Of a stretch of 64,000 bases of DNA, positions 41,218 to 51,483 are shown piece by piece. The notes below the pieces were generated by a model. That model made no database searches. It was not told the DNA's origin and saw only the letters and a program-made list of their open reading frames with translations. The translations under genes and the position numbers were made by a program. The stretch's first letter is position 1. Every line of letters begins with the position of its first letter. This stretch comes from Sceloporus undulatus (taxonomy: Eukaryota > Chordata > Lepidosauria > Squamata > Phrynosomatidae), in NCBI RefSeq assembly GCF_019175285.1, contig NC_056527.1:117812608-117876607 (forward strand). Reading direction: 5' to 3'.

Positions 41218-41345
41218 AGGTGTGGAGTTGAAGGCTTTCATGGCCATCAGCATCCATAGTTCTTTGTGGGGTTTTTGGGCTATGTGGCCATGTTCTAGAA
41301 GAGTTTGTTCCATCTGTGGCTGGCATTTTCAGATAATGCTGGCAT
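41218..41345 (+). mobile_element. Dispersed retroelement piece (GTGGCCATGTTCTAGAAGAG family)
   Basis: Contains GAAGGCTTTCATGGCC, GGGCTATGTGGCCATG and GGCTGGCATTTTCAG. Related pieces are near 29295, 42358, 46665, 55300 and 63132. The wording resembles terminal parts of Penelope-like elements. Confidence 0.5.
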
Positions 41346-41370
41346 GGAAGTGAATGGGGTATGTATATAT

Positions 41371-41397
<27 letters not shown>

Positions 41398-41401
<4 letters not shown>

Positions 41402-42107
41402 GTATATACTCATGCATAAGTCTAGAAATTTAGGTCAAAAAATTGACCCCAAAATCCTGAGTCGACTTGTCCATGGGTCAATGTATGTACAGTCATCCCT
41501 CCATATTTGCGGATTTGATTATTCACGGATTTCATTAATATGTTCTCTCTAGGACTGTCTAGGTCCTCCAGTGCAACTCTGTGGTCAACTTTAACTAAAA
41601 GTTGCACTGAAAGACCATCTGTAGCTACTCCAGTGCCATTCTATGGTCATTGTATGTTAGACATTGACCACAGAGTTGCACTGGAGGACCTAGAGATTCC
41701 TAGAGAGGTGTCCTCTCAGGTAAAAACAGTGTTTTTGTTATTTGCAGTTTTTCCATATTCACAGGGGTCTTGTGCCCCTAACCCTAGCGAATAGGGAGGG
41801 ACAACTGTACTGTATCTTAACTCTTATTTAAAAGAAGGAACCATCTCCTGGTGAAAAGCAAGAGTATAATATGTGAAGCATTGATCCCTTTTACTCTCTC
41901 ATTCATCCCGCCTTAAGATTGAGCACAAAGAATTTTGTACATTCTTTGACATTCTTTTGCTTTGCTTCATCCTTTAGATCCTTTGCTATATGCCCCTAAA
42001 TTTTATCCTTGACTTATCCATGGATTATCAAAACCCATAATTTTGGCCCCAAAACTTGCCCTCAACGTATACATGAAGTTGACTTATAGCCGAGTATATA
42101 CGGTATA
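41398..42107. mobile_element. GTCGACTTATA-family element split by a foldback MITE
   Basis: Left piece 41398-41489 and right piece 41808-42107 match parts of the copy at 32490-32938 in reverse order of strands. CA runs border both ends. Confidence 0.6.
41490..41807. mobile_element. Foldback pogo-like MITE, complete
   Basis: 318 bp, CAGTCATCCCTCCATATTTG at the left and GGGAGGGACAACTG at the right, TA on both sides, with inverted internal words around GTCCTCCAGTGCAACTCTG. Confidence 0.82.
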
Positions 42108-42300
42108 TATACACACACACACACACACATACTGTGTGACCCTGGGTTGGGAGGAGAGGTTTGTATGTTAATCTGTGTATTGTTCTGTTATTGAATGGCA
42201 AAGCATATGCATATCCTCCCACCTTGAGGCCTTGCCATTCAACAACAGAACAATACATAGATTATCATGCAAACCACTCCTCCCAACCTAGAGTCACACA

Positions 42301-42353
<53 letters not shown>

Positions 42354-42715
42354 CCACTCACTTCTATGCCAAAATTCTCTGAAAATGCCAGCGAAATGTC
42401 AGGAATAAACTCTTCCAGAACATGGCCGCATTAGCTGGAAAAACTCCCAAAAAACAATGGGAGGTGTAGTCTCTGGGAGCATTGGTTTGGGGCAAAGCTG
42501 CTTGAATCGGCACATTTCCTAGAGAGGCACTCAACACATGTTCAGAGAATTGTTGCCTCATAATTTCGGTGGAACTGATGCTGAGTTCTCCTGCGTAAAA
42601 AAAGGGGTGAGGCAAGCAAGAGGAAGGAGGGAGAGCATCCATCCAAGAGAGAAAGAAATGGAAAGATAAGCTGGGTCAGGGGAGAATGGGAACTGGAGTG
42701 GTTCTCTTAGCAAAC

Positions 42716-43610
42716 CAGTCTGAGCCTGCCAGTCAAAGTTGGCAATGCTGGGTTAAATGGAGGAAGGCTCTGACTGGGTCTAGAGGCAGCTTAATAGGAA
42801 GCAGTGCAGAAGGCCTGAGTTCCAGTCCCTGGAGTTGCCAGAATCCTGTTTAAAACCCTGGAGGCTGCCAGTCAGAGGAGTTTATCAGATGGAGTAAATG
42901 TGGAAGTTTAAACGAGGTTTATCCCATGAAAATCACGCAATTACTATTAAATCACAATTAAGATTTTCACACATGGCAGTCACTATCCTGGGAACAACCA
43001 GGGAATAACCAGGCAATGAACGGCAACCAATAATCTCGTGAATGCTTTGTTGCTGTTTATTGCCTGGTTAGGCACGGGTTAACGGTGCTTTAATCACTTG
43101 TCGGGCGAAAACCTTTATCGCAATTGTGCGATTTGCATGGGATATTCCCCAGGATAATGGCTGTGTAATCGCACCATGTGAAAATCTTAATTGGGAATGC
43201 ACAATTTTCACAGGTTAATCCCCTTATACTTCCAATTGTCCCCATGTGATAAACTCCAGAGTTGGCAAGGCTGGCTTAAATGGCGCAAGGCTCTGAGTGG
43301 AGGCTGCTGGTCAGAGTTGGCAACACTGGACCAAAGGGAGCAAGGCACTCACCGGGTCGAAAGGCAACCCAAGGGGCAGCAGGGCACAAGGTTTCCGGTC
43401 CAATAGTGGCAGAATCCTACCTAAAACCATGGAGGCTGCCAGTCAGAGTTGGCAACACTGAGCTTAAATAGAGCAATGTATAAAGGCAGTTCAAGGGCCA
43501 GGGGCACAGAAGGTCTGGGTTCCAATCCTGGTAGACCTTGCCTGGAAACCCTGGAGGCTGCCAGTCCCAGTTGGTGCTCTTAGACCCCAATGGAAGGAAG
43601 GTCTGGCTCA
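42716..43610 (+). repeat. Tandem array, unit about 125-165 bp, split by a MITE
   Basis: GGCTGCCAGTCAGAGTTGGC and CTGAGTTCCAGTCCC words recur at about 42728, 43308, 43435 and 43557. The MITE at 42877-43257 interrupts the array. It ends about 270 bp before the KCTD11 TATA box. A lone related unit lies near 63260. Confidence 0.7.
42877..43257. mobile_element. MITE with GGAGTTTATCAGATGG ends and AGA target duplication
   Basis: 381 bp. The right end reads CCATGTGATAAACTCC. The array word CAGTCAGAGTTGGC is split with AGA on both sides. Confidence 0.8.
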
Positions 43611-43629
43611 GCTTTTCTAAGGTTCTTCT

Positions 43630-43799
43630 GGCTGTATGCATACTGGAGAATTAATCTGGTTTGGTACCGCTTTAACTGCCCTGGCTGAAGGCTATGGGAT
43701 TCTGGGAGTTGGAGAAAACAAACTCCAACTCCCAGAATTCCATAGCCTTCAGCCAGAATTAGTTAAAGCGGTACGTAGTTCTCCAGTGTGGACGCAGCC
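43630..43799. mobile_element. Palindromic MITE just upstream of the KCTD11 promoter
   Basis: The 170-bp foldback has arms (GGCTGTATGCATACTGGAG, and GGCTGCGTCCACACTGGAG from the other end) that match over most of their length, with AACTCCAACTCCCAGAATTC at the centre. It ends 80 bp before the TATA box. Confidence 0.85.
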
Positions 43800-43878
43800 T
43801 AAGAAGCTTTCCCTCCCTGCCTCCTTCCTGACGGGTCCCTCCTCCTCCTCTTCTCCGCCTCCAGCGCCGGTTCCTCCC

Positions 43879-43910
43879 TATAAAGGGCTGCCCTGCACCG
43901 GCCAAGAGAA
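43879..43910 (+). promoter_or_regulatory. KCTD11: Candidate TATA promoter of KCTD11
   Basis: TATAAA at 43879-43884 in a GC-rich, repeat-free pocket. Start near 43910 is expected by spacing. The next recognised coding exon on this strand is KCTD11. Confidence 0.5.
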
Positions 43911-43999
43911 GCCCAGCAGCAGAGCCAGAGCCCAGCTGTGTTTCCTATCCCGGAATCGGAGCGGAAGAGCCTCCCAGAGGAGCCTGGCTTCTCTTCCAG
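43910..43999 (+). other. KCTD11: Candidate 5' non-coding exon of KCTD11
   Basis: A GC-rich segment downstream of the TATA box ends at CTCTTCCAG with a donor (GTAGAT) at 44000. It would join the acceptor at 47838-47839. Human KCTD11 is usually described as intronless, so this link is inferred. Confidence 0.4.
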
Positions 44000-44212
44000 G
44001 TAGATCGGGGCCCCTCCTCTCCTCCTCCTATCCCTTGGGGAGACCCCTTCCCCCCCTTCCTTGTAAGTCCTTGAGTTTCGTTCCTAGAAAAACCTAGGCG
44101 TCGAAAGAGGGGACCCTGGCGGTCATCTGCCTGGACCCGTTCTTTCGTCGGGTTCCGGAGCTTTGTCAGGTTCGAAGGAAGGGCGAGTCTCCTGGTCGCA
44201 ACCTTCTCCCAG

Positions 44213-44868
44213 GTGTATCTCCACGGTAGAAGGAAGGCAGTTTGATAATGCTTTAAGTGCTGTAGTTCCACCTTATGTAATCCTGGGATTTGTAGTTTGT
44301 TGGTGCATCAGTGCTTTCTGACAGTCTACGCTGTGGAAGGAATGCAGTTTGACACCACTTTATGTAGTTCTATCCTATGGAATCCTGGGATATGTAGTTT
44401 GTCCAGTGCCAGAGAGGGCATCTGCACTGTAGAAACAATGCAGTTTGACATCACTTTGAGTGCTGTAGCTCCAGTCTATGGACTCTAGGGATTTGTAGTT
44501 TGTTGTGGCACCTGACCTTTTGGACAAAGGGGGTGTCTACGCTGTAGAAAGAGCACAGTTTGATACTGTTTTAAGTGCTATAGCTCCAGTTCCTATGGAA
44601 TCTAGGGATTTGTAGTATGTTGAGTCACCACAGAGCTCTCTGACACAGGGTGCCTCTACATTGTAGGAATAATGCTGTTTGATACTGCTTTAAGTGCTGT
44701 CGCTGCATCCTATGGGATGGTGGGGTTTGTAGTTTTACAAGGTCCTTAGCCTTCTCTGCCAAAGAGGGCTGGGGGCTCACAAAACTACACATCCCAGGAT
44801 TCTGGGATGGAGTCGTGGCAGTTAAAGTGGCGTCAAACTGCATTAATTCTACAGTGTAGATGCATCCC
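44213..44868 (+). repeat. Tandem array of five left-half MITE arms
   Basis: Units start near 44213, 44321, 44416, 44531 and 44649 (TCTACGCTGTGGAAGG-, ATGCAGTTTGACAC- and GGATTTGTAGTTTG-like words). Only the last has the matching right arm (44755-44868, AACTGCATTAATTCTACAG). Confidence 0.85.
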
Positions 44869-45488
44869 ATGGCCTGGAGTGGCTCCTTCTCGTTTCAGTT
44901 GGAACCCTAATATCTTTTATTCGGATGGCTGCAACAAACCCACTGGACAGAAAAAATAAAATACATTAAAAATAGTATATACTGTATAGGAAAGGAGAAT
45001 AATGGTAGAAAAGCCTTGTTTTTCCTTCACACCGAGAACCACAGAATGAAAGATACGCCTTTCCTAACTCTCTGCTTTTGATTCTAGTTCCTGCTCAATT
45101 TGGATATTTTTGTCCCCATCCCAGGAAATCATTTGGATATCATCCATTGTGTTTGGATGACAACTCCCGCATTCTTTGCTATCGCTTGTGCAGGCTAGGG
45201 GATGCTGGGAGCTACAGTCCGACCACATTTGGAGGACTGCTCCCTTTTTTAAAAAAAGAAAGAAAGTTTTCCTGATAAATCAAATCTTTTAGAGAAAGAG
45301 AAAGTCTAAAAATATTGATGGAAAAACAAATCAAATCTTGTTGGGTCCATCTGCCGCGTTTGTGGAGGATGTGTGTTGTTGTTCCTTTCACCCTCCATTT
45401 CCCCTCTTGTGCCCAAGAGAGACCTGTGATATATTTATTCAAGGGCGTGTGTGTGTGTGTGTCTGTACAATTTATCATCACGACAACC

Positions 45489-45641
45489 CTGTGAGGTAGG
45501 ACAGGCTGTGAAAGAAAGAATGAGGAGAGAGAAACTGGTTCAAGGTTCTCCAGTGAGTTTCCTGGCTCAGCGGGAACTTGAATCTGGAGCCTCTAAAGCC
45601 TGTTTCACCACTCTAACCACTGTACCCCACTGCCTCCCAAA
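45489..45641 (-). mobile_element. tRNA-derived SINE fragment, minus strand
   Basis: Reverse head ACTCTAACCACTGTACCCC and GAACTTGAATCTGGAGC, a different family from the Sauria SINEs. Confidence 0.6.
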
Positions 45642-45840
45642 ATCCCACTTTATTTTCTAGCTAGTCCTTATGCCAAGGCACCACATAATCTGAACTTCTC
45701 TCTCCTCTGTGTCCCCAGATCTGTCAGAGGAGGGTGGCCGAAAAAGTTGTGATTCTTTCATAATGGACTGGTTCAATGAAGGGGCTTTTAAAAGTTTGTG
45801 CTTAATTAAATCATCACCATCGTCATTGTCATCGTCATCT

Positions 45841-46205
45841 GCCCATTTGTTACTCAGTTCTGGCAGGCAGGCGTCTCTCTTCCAAAATAGTGCCCGCCTG
45901 GCACTTGTTTCAATAAACCCTGGCATACCAAATAATTGGCGGCCGTGCCAATTATTTGATATGCCAGGAGGCTGCCAATTATTTGGTATGCCAGGATTTA
46001 TTGAAAGAGCTATCGAAACTCCCAGCCATACACAGGATGGAGTGACCCTCTGGAAAAATGGCTATACCAATTATTTGGTATGCTGAGGTTTACCGAAACC
46101 GCTACCAGGTGGGCACCATTTTGGAAGAGGATGGAATGATTGTCTGGAAAATGGCTCTTTCTAAGTGAGGTAGATGCGGCCCCTGAACTCCCTTCTGAAT
46201 CCCCT
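45841..46205. repeat. Duplicated block 1 with TACCAAATAATTGG inverted repeats
   Basis: Shares CCATTTGTTACTCAGTTCT, CTGGCATACCAAATAATTGG and CATACACAGGATGGA words with 46893-47380. Inverted copies of CCAATTATTTGGTATG stand within it. Confidence 0.75.
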
Positions 46206-46424
46206 AATTATTATTTTTCTAAATATCAGGCTCTTTCAGGGCAGTGTTTAGTCAAGGATTCTGGAAGATGCAATCCAAAACATCTGGAGGAGCAAAGACA
46301 TACTGATCTAATGCATCTGGAAGGTTCCAGGTTGCAGAAAGGAAGCTTGGGAAACTTACCTTTTGGAAACCATATCCAGGGGTAGCTGTCTTGGCCCTAT
46401 AGCAAAGTACAGTATAATACAAAA

Positions 46425-46650
46425 TCCTCAAAAGAGCAATACCGTTATTGGGTCGACCAAAATGCACATTGTATTGCAAGCTTTTGAAGCTCCACTGGCT
46501 TCTTCATTAGACAACGGTGTTAAAAAGTTATCCTGTATTGTTTTTAACACCTTTCACTGATGAAGAAGCTGGTAGAACTTTGAAAGCTTGCTACATATAT
46601 AATGTGCGCTTTGGGTGGCCCAATAATAATAACAGTTTTGTCAATCTGGA
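46425..46650. mobile_element. Foldback element, unclassified
   Basis: Arms CGTTATTGGGTCGACCAAAA.. and ..GGTGGCCCAATAATAATAACA are inverted partners, with GCTTCTTCATTAG and CTGATGAAGAAGC near the centre. Confidence 0.6.
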
Positions 46651-46892
46651 ATGATACTGCACTTTTCTGTGGGTTTTTCAGGTTATGTGGCCATGTTCTA
46701 GAAGAGTTTATTCCTGACATTTCGCCAGCATCTGTGGCTGGCATCTTCAGAGAATGAAAGCCTTCGACTTCACATCCTGTACTTTACTTTTTGGACTACA
46801 ACTTCCAGCATCCCCACAGGCAGCATAGCTATTGGGAGCTGTGGTCCGAAAATGTAATCATGAAGGCTCTGTCAGTATCCCACTAGATACCA

Positions 46893-47380
46893 AATAGCTG
46901 CCCATTTATTACTCAGTTCTAGTGGGTTCTAGTGGGCATTTCCAAAACAGTGCCCACCTGGTACCTGTTTCGATAAACCCTGGCATACCAAATAATTGGC
47001 ACCCATGCTAACTATTTCCTATGCCAGGGTTTATCGGATCAGCTATCGAAACTCCCGCCCATACACAGGATGGAATGCTTCTCTGGAAACTGGCCATGAC
47101 AATTATTTTGTATGCCAAGATTTATCCAAACAGGTGGGCACCATTTTGGAAGAGAGACTCCTGCCCATACACAGGATGGAATGTGTCTCTGGAAAACTGG
47201 CCGTGGCAATGATTTTGTATGCCAAGGTTTATCGAAACAGCACTAGGTGGGAACCATTTTGGAAGAGAAACTCATGCCCACACAGAGGATGGAATGACTC
47301 TCTGCAAAATGGATCTTTCTAAGTGGAGAAGGTACAGTCCCCGAACCCACTTCTAGGGCCCTCTGAATCCTCTATTTTAA
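46893..47380. repeat. Duplicated block 2 with about 100-bp internal tandem units
   Basis: GCCCATACACAGGATGGAAT and TTTGTATGCCAAG recur three times at roughly 105-115 bp spacing. The outer part matches block 1 at 45841-46205. Confidence 0.78.
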
Positions 47381-47865
47381 TATATATTTTTAAAAAATTA
47401 GATGTTTGGGGGTAGCATTTTGCCCCAAAATGGTCCAAATGTGAAGAAAATGGCCTATAAACTAGGAAATTTATATCCACTAATCCCCAGCCCCATTGAA
47501 TTACCAGTTTCGTGCTGAAATTCAGCCTTAAATCACAACCAGAAGTGATGCAATATCATTTCCTATGAACCAGGAAACCTTAGGGTTGCCCACAGAGGGG
47601 AAAATTGGTCCCAGCTTGCTCCTTTTCTGAGTCATTTACAGGGTATTCCTTTCTTCCGAAATGACATATTCACCAACCAATGTGGTCAAGGCTTGGAAAA
47701 GTCATGCATTTTCTTGGATGACTGCATGGCTGGGGGATTCTGGGAGCAGGTGTCCAAAATAAAAAAAATAAGGGGCACTTTCCTCAAGCTCTGACTTTGC
47801 AGAAGCAAATAGTTAATCCGCAAATATTTTCCAATACAGAGTCTACGTCCCAGTTTCCTGAAACG

Positions 47866-48882
47866 ATGCCAGATACTTGCGAAACGCTTGGGCGCCCGGG
47901 GGGCCTGGTGACATTGAATGTTGGCGGCAAACTCTATAGCACCACCCTGGAGACCCTGACTCGCTTTCCGGACTCCATGTTGGGTGCCATGTTTCGGGGA
48001 CCCCAGCCAGCTCTCACCGACAACTGCGGCAACTACTTCATCGACCGCGATGGCAAAACTTTCCGCCACATTCTCAATTTCCTCCGTTTTGGCCACCTGG
48101 ACCTTCCGGAAGGCTACTCCGAATTGTCTCTCTTGCGGGCCGAAGCGGATTTCTACCAGATCCGTCCCCTTCTGGAGGCGCTGCGGCAGGTGGAGACGGA
48201 ACGGTGGCGCCAAAGGACCAACGCCATCCTGCACGCAGATGTGGATTTGCGCAAACGCTTGCTGCATTTTAACGTCCGCCGTGGACCACAGAACTACGAA
48301 CTCAACACATGCTCCCTCCAGATCTTCACTGCCAACGTCTTCTGCACTGACCGCTACTTCCTTGCCATGCTGCGGAGACGTTTGGGCCACTGGGAGGGCA
48401 TCAGCGTTGGCATGGAAGAGACACACTCTGGACCATTGGGTGATTCAGACGCCACGGTGGCGAGAGAATCTAGAAATGGTCATGATGCCAACCAAGAGCT
48501 CCAGGGATGGAAGAGGCGAGTAGCTACTTCAAGAACCAGCTGTGAGTCAAGAAATAGCCCAGGCGATTCCACAGATGAAGATGCAGAAACGGATGATGAA
48601 ATAATGTTGGACTATTCCTCTGAAAACGCCCAAGTGGGCACCACTAGATGCCACCATCTTTTCCTCGAGTGGGCTCCATGCCCGCCGGAGCTGCCAGCGC
48701 CAGAATATGTCAAACAGAAGCTGCACCCGCTCATCGTGGGTGGGAGGGAGATTAGAACTGCCAATGAGTTTCTGGAAGAAGTGCTGAAAGTCGCCTTGGC
48801 CCAAGGCTTTCGGGTGGATTCAGTCTTTCCCGACCCAGCGGATATCCTCAATGCGCGCTCCTTGCGGTTTGTGCGGCATTGA
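47866..48882 (+). CDS. KCTD11: KCTD11, BTB-domain cullin-3 adaptor
   Basis: One coding exon gives 338 aa. The BTB (T1-type) domain is complete: GLVTLNVGGKLYSTTLETL, MLGAMFRG, YFIDRDGKTFRHILNFLRFG and EADFYQIRPLLEAL. The C-terminal half ends FLEEVLKVALAQGFRVDSVF then PDP..LNARSLRFVRH, almost as in human. KCTD11 (REN) recruits substrates such as HDAC1 to cullin-3 and restrains Hedgehog signalling. I chose the ATG at 47866 (ACGATGC, A at -3), which lies just after a splice acceptor. Upstream in-frame codons reach 47797 but cross that acceptor. Met38 (47977) matches the classical human start, MLGAMFR. About 79 residues, serine-rich and acidic (DSTDEDAETDDE), are inserted before the HLFLEWAP segment compared with human. 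TMEM95 follows downstream, as in mammals. Confidence 0.93.
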   Translation: MPDTCETLGRPGGLVTLNVGGKLYSTTLETLTRFPDSMLGAMFRGPQPALTDNCGNYFIDRDGKTFRHILNFLRFGHLDLPEGYSELSLLRAEADFYQIRPLLEALRQVETERWRQRTNAILHADVDLRKRLLHFNVRRGPQNYELNTCSLQIFTANVFCTDRYFLAMLRRRLGHWEGISVGMEETHSGPLGDSDATVARESRNGHDANQELQGWKRRVATSRTSCESRNSPGDSTDEDAETDDEIMLDYSSENAQVGTTRCHHLFLEWAPCPPELPAPEYVKQKLHPLIVGGREIRTANEFLEEVLKVALAQGFRVDSVFPDPADILNARSLRFVRH

Positions 48883-49003
48883 ATGCTTCTGCCGAATCGG
48901 CATTTGTTGAATGAATGTCTTGCAGGGAGCAACACCATCCTGAAGAAAAATGGAAAGGGTAAGGGAAAGACAACGGGCGCACAATGAATCCCAGAGCTTT
49001 GCA

Positions 49004-49332
49004 CAGTTGGCCCCCCACATTTGCAGCTTTGACTCTCTAGGTATCTCTAGATCCTCCAGAACGACTCTGCCAACAATTGACCAAAGAGATCTTCTGGAGA
49101 ACTTAGAGATTCCTAGAGAAACCACTTCTCTAGCCATTTGTAGGTCCTCCAGCATGAATCTATGATCAACTTCTGGCAGATGTTGATCATAGAGTGTGCT
49201 GGGGACCTGGAGATTCCTAGAGAGGGGTTCTCTCACGCAAAAAGAACAGTGTTGTTGTTGTTTTTACTTTGGTTTTTCCATATTCACAGGGGTCCTTCAC
49301 CGCTAACCCCAGCAAATGTGCAAGGACTACTG
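49004..49332. mobile_element. Foldback pogo-like MITE downstream of KCTD11
   Basis: CAGTTGGCCCCCCACATTTG left end and GCAAGGACTACTG right end followed by TA; internal inverted words GTCCTCCAGCATGAATC and GATCATAGAGTGTGCTGG. Confidence 0.78.
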
Positions 49333-49334
49333 TA

Positions 49335-49475
49335 ATTGCAAGTGATATAGCTCCGCTCTGCTGTGGGGCCACAACAAACTCCAACTCCAGAATTCCATAG
49401 CCTTGAGCCAGGGCAGTCAAAGCTGTGCCAAACCAGGTTATTTCTCCAGTGTGGATGCAGCCATGGAAAAGAAAA
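49335..49475. mobile_element. Foldback MITE half (CCAGTGTGGATGCAGCC end)
   Basis: Right arm with AACTCCAACTCCAGAATTCC and GTTATTTCTCCAGTGTGG, like 52397-52562. Confidence 0.65.
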
Positions 49476-49926
49476 AGCAGCCTCTGTGAGAATACCATAC
49501 TGAATATTCTGAAGTAGATAATCCAGAATACATTTTTGAAAAGAGACTGACATACAAAGATTTATTTGCGGAATAGTGATTGTGTGAAATGTTTGGAAAC
49601 CCTTTCTTTGGCATTCTGGGAGCTGCAATCCAACAAAAATGTTAAGTTTATTCTAATGTGCACCAATACATTTTTAGTTGTGGAAGATTATCCGTTTTGG
49701 CTCTGCCAGCTTGTGTTTGGATCCTGGGTGGCACGTCTTTGCGGAGCGTTGGGGCCAGATGGCAGGCAGGGTGGCTTTATCTCTGTCCTTTTACAACCGA
49801 CAAACAAGCCATTGTCTTCTATTCCCAGGTCCCTGGCTTGCTAGAATGCCTGCTTTTGTGAGTTCTGGAGCATAAATCAATGAGACTGACCGTTTCTTTT
49901 CTTTCTCTCTTCTCCCCTCCTTTAGC

Positions 49927-51010
49927 TTTGACCATCCTCCTGCTGGGACCACAGCCTCGAGAATCAGATGCCACTAAATTGAGTTATGGGATCTTTCCCT
50001 CCATCAGCGCATCCTTCCTTCCAGAACTGCAGCAATGAAGGATGCAAATGAAATCCAGAGGGAATCCAAAGCATGCGGGTGCAGAGGATGGATTGCAAAG
50101 CCAGGTGTACCTCCGTTACCAGAGTCGTTCCATTCTTCCTGGGCATGACTTCCATCAGCAGAAAATGTGGTCCCAGAGGCAGAAATCGCCAGCTGCCCCT
50201 GGGGTTTGGCAAATATTTCTTTAAAATTAACAATACTGTATGCCCATGTGAAATGAAACAAGCAGGTCAGATGACCCTTGCATAAGCAAGGAAAAATATT
50301 TTGGACCATCCAGGGATGACTTTTCCATTTATCAGCCTCCCCTTTTGCTTAGGATTTCCATTTTGGATTTGCGCTTTCCATACAGATCTCTGCTTTTTTA
50401 AGATGCTGGGGGAGCTAGTGAGCCATGCTTATCCACTTTCCCCCTTTTTCCTCTGGTTTGCTCAGTAAGCGATTATGGAGGCAGCTGCTGTTCACTTTTC
50501 CTGTTCCAAACAGGCACATGTGGCTCCAATAGGATTGACTAGAGCAGAATCCCATTCTCTCCAAGCTCAGGTTTATTTATTGCATTATTTATTGCAGACA
50601 CACTATTGCAACCTAATGCTAAAAGCCTGTGTATCTCCACCACCCTCCCAATTCTGATGCTGCGAAAACATTCCAGCTAAGCAGAGGGTGAGAAGGACTA
50701 AAATATTTTTTGCAAAAGAGCTTCTTTGACAGAAGCCAAGGGTTTCCTGTAGTGATGAGCATGCTGAAGGAAAATTATGGCGCTGAATGTGGGTATGTCT
50801 ATGCAAATCTAAACATGACATTTTCCTAACTGAGGGCCGTTCAATGGACTCTGAGTGGGTCTCCTTTGAAGTAAACAGAGTGATGTTTGCATTGCAGAAA
50901 CCAATTTAACCATCATTTTCCAACTTTACAAGCTGCTGACTCTGACATCCGCTGGGTGGTGGCTCTGTCCCGAGTTCAAGTCTAAACAATAAAGGTACCA
51001 AATCCTGTCT
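49927..51010 (+). other. Candidate 3' non-coding exon and poly(A) site of KCTD11
   Basis: A pyrimidine-rich acceptor (CTTCTCCCCTCCTTTAG, AG at 49925-49926) opens about 1 kb of repeat-free sequence with AATAAA at 50988-50993. A possible donor (GTAAGG) lies at 48959, 77 bases after the KCTD11 stop. It may instead be one continuous 3' UTR, or an unrelated transcript. Confidence 0.35.
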
Positions 51011-51124
51011 CAGAAGAGTTTCAGAACTTTGGAGAGCTCCTTTAAAGCCCCTGGGAGATTTCCTACTTACCAGGTTGACAACTGTTGACCATTTTCAGCC
51101 ATTGTTGTTGGGGTGTGTGTGTGT

Positions 51125-51151
<27 letters not shown>

Positions 51152-51155
<4 letters not shown>

Positions 51156-51292
51156 CCAGCATGGTGTAGTGGTTTGAGAGCTGGACTATGACGCTAGAGA
51201 CCAAGGTTCAAATCTTGCCAGGAAGACCCACAACCAGTTCACTTTAGGGTCACTATAAATTGGAAATGACTTGAAGGCACACAACAACAAAC
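51152..51292 (+). mobile_element. Sauria-type SINE with internal deletion
   Basis: Normal head (GTGGTTTGAGAGCTGGAC) and 3' end (GACTTGAAGGCACAC) but the central CTCAGCCTCAG part is missing. A GA run precedes it. Confidence 0.82.
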
Positions 51293-51296
51293 TATA

Positions 51297-51424
51297 CACA
51301 CACACACACACACACACACACTCATCCCTCAATATCTGCAGCTTTGACTTGTAAGGATTTGATTATTCATGGATTTGATTAATATGTTCTCTCTAGGAAT
51401 ATCTAGGTTGCCATTATTGGGAAA

Positions 51425-51483
<59 letters not shown>

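Noticed and set aside
43636-44097. A 153-codon + strand frame over the KCTD11 promoter
   Set aside because: It runs through a palindromic MITE, the TATA box and the splice donor. It has no homology that I recognise.
47686-48426. A 246-codon reverse-strand open frame
   Set aside because: It is the antisense shadow of the KCTD11 coding exon, which has clear BTB homology on the + strand.
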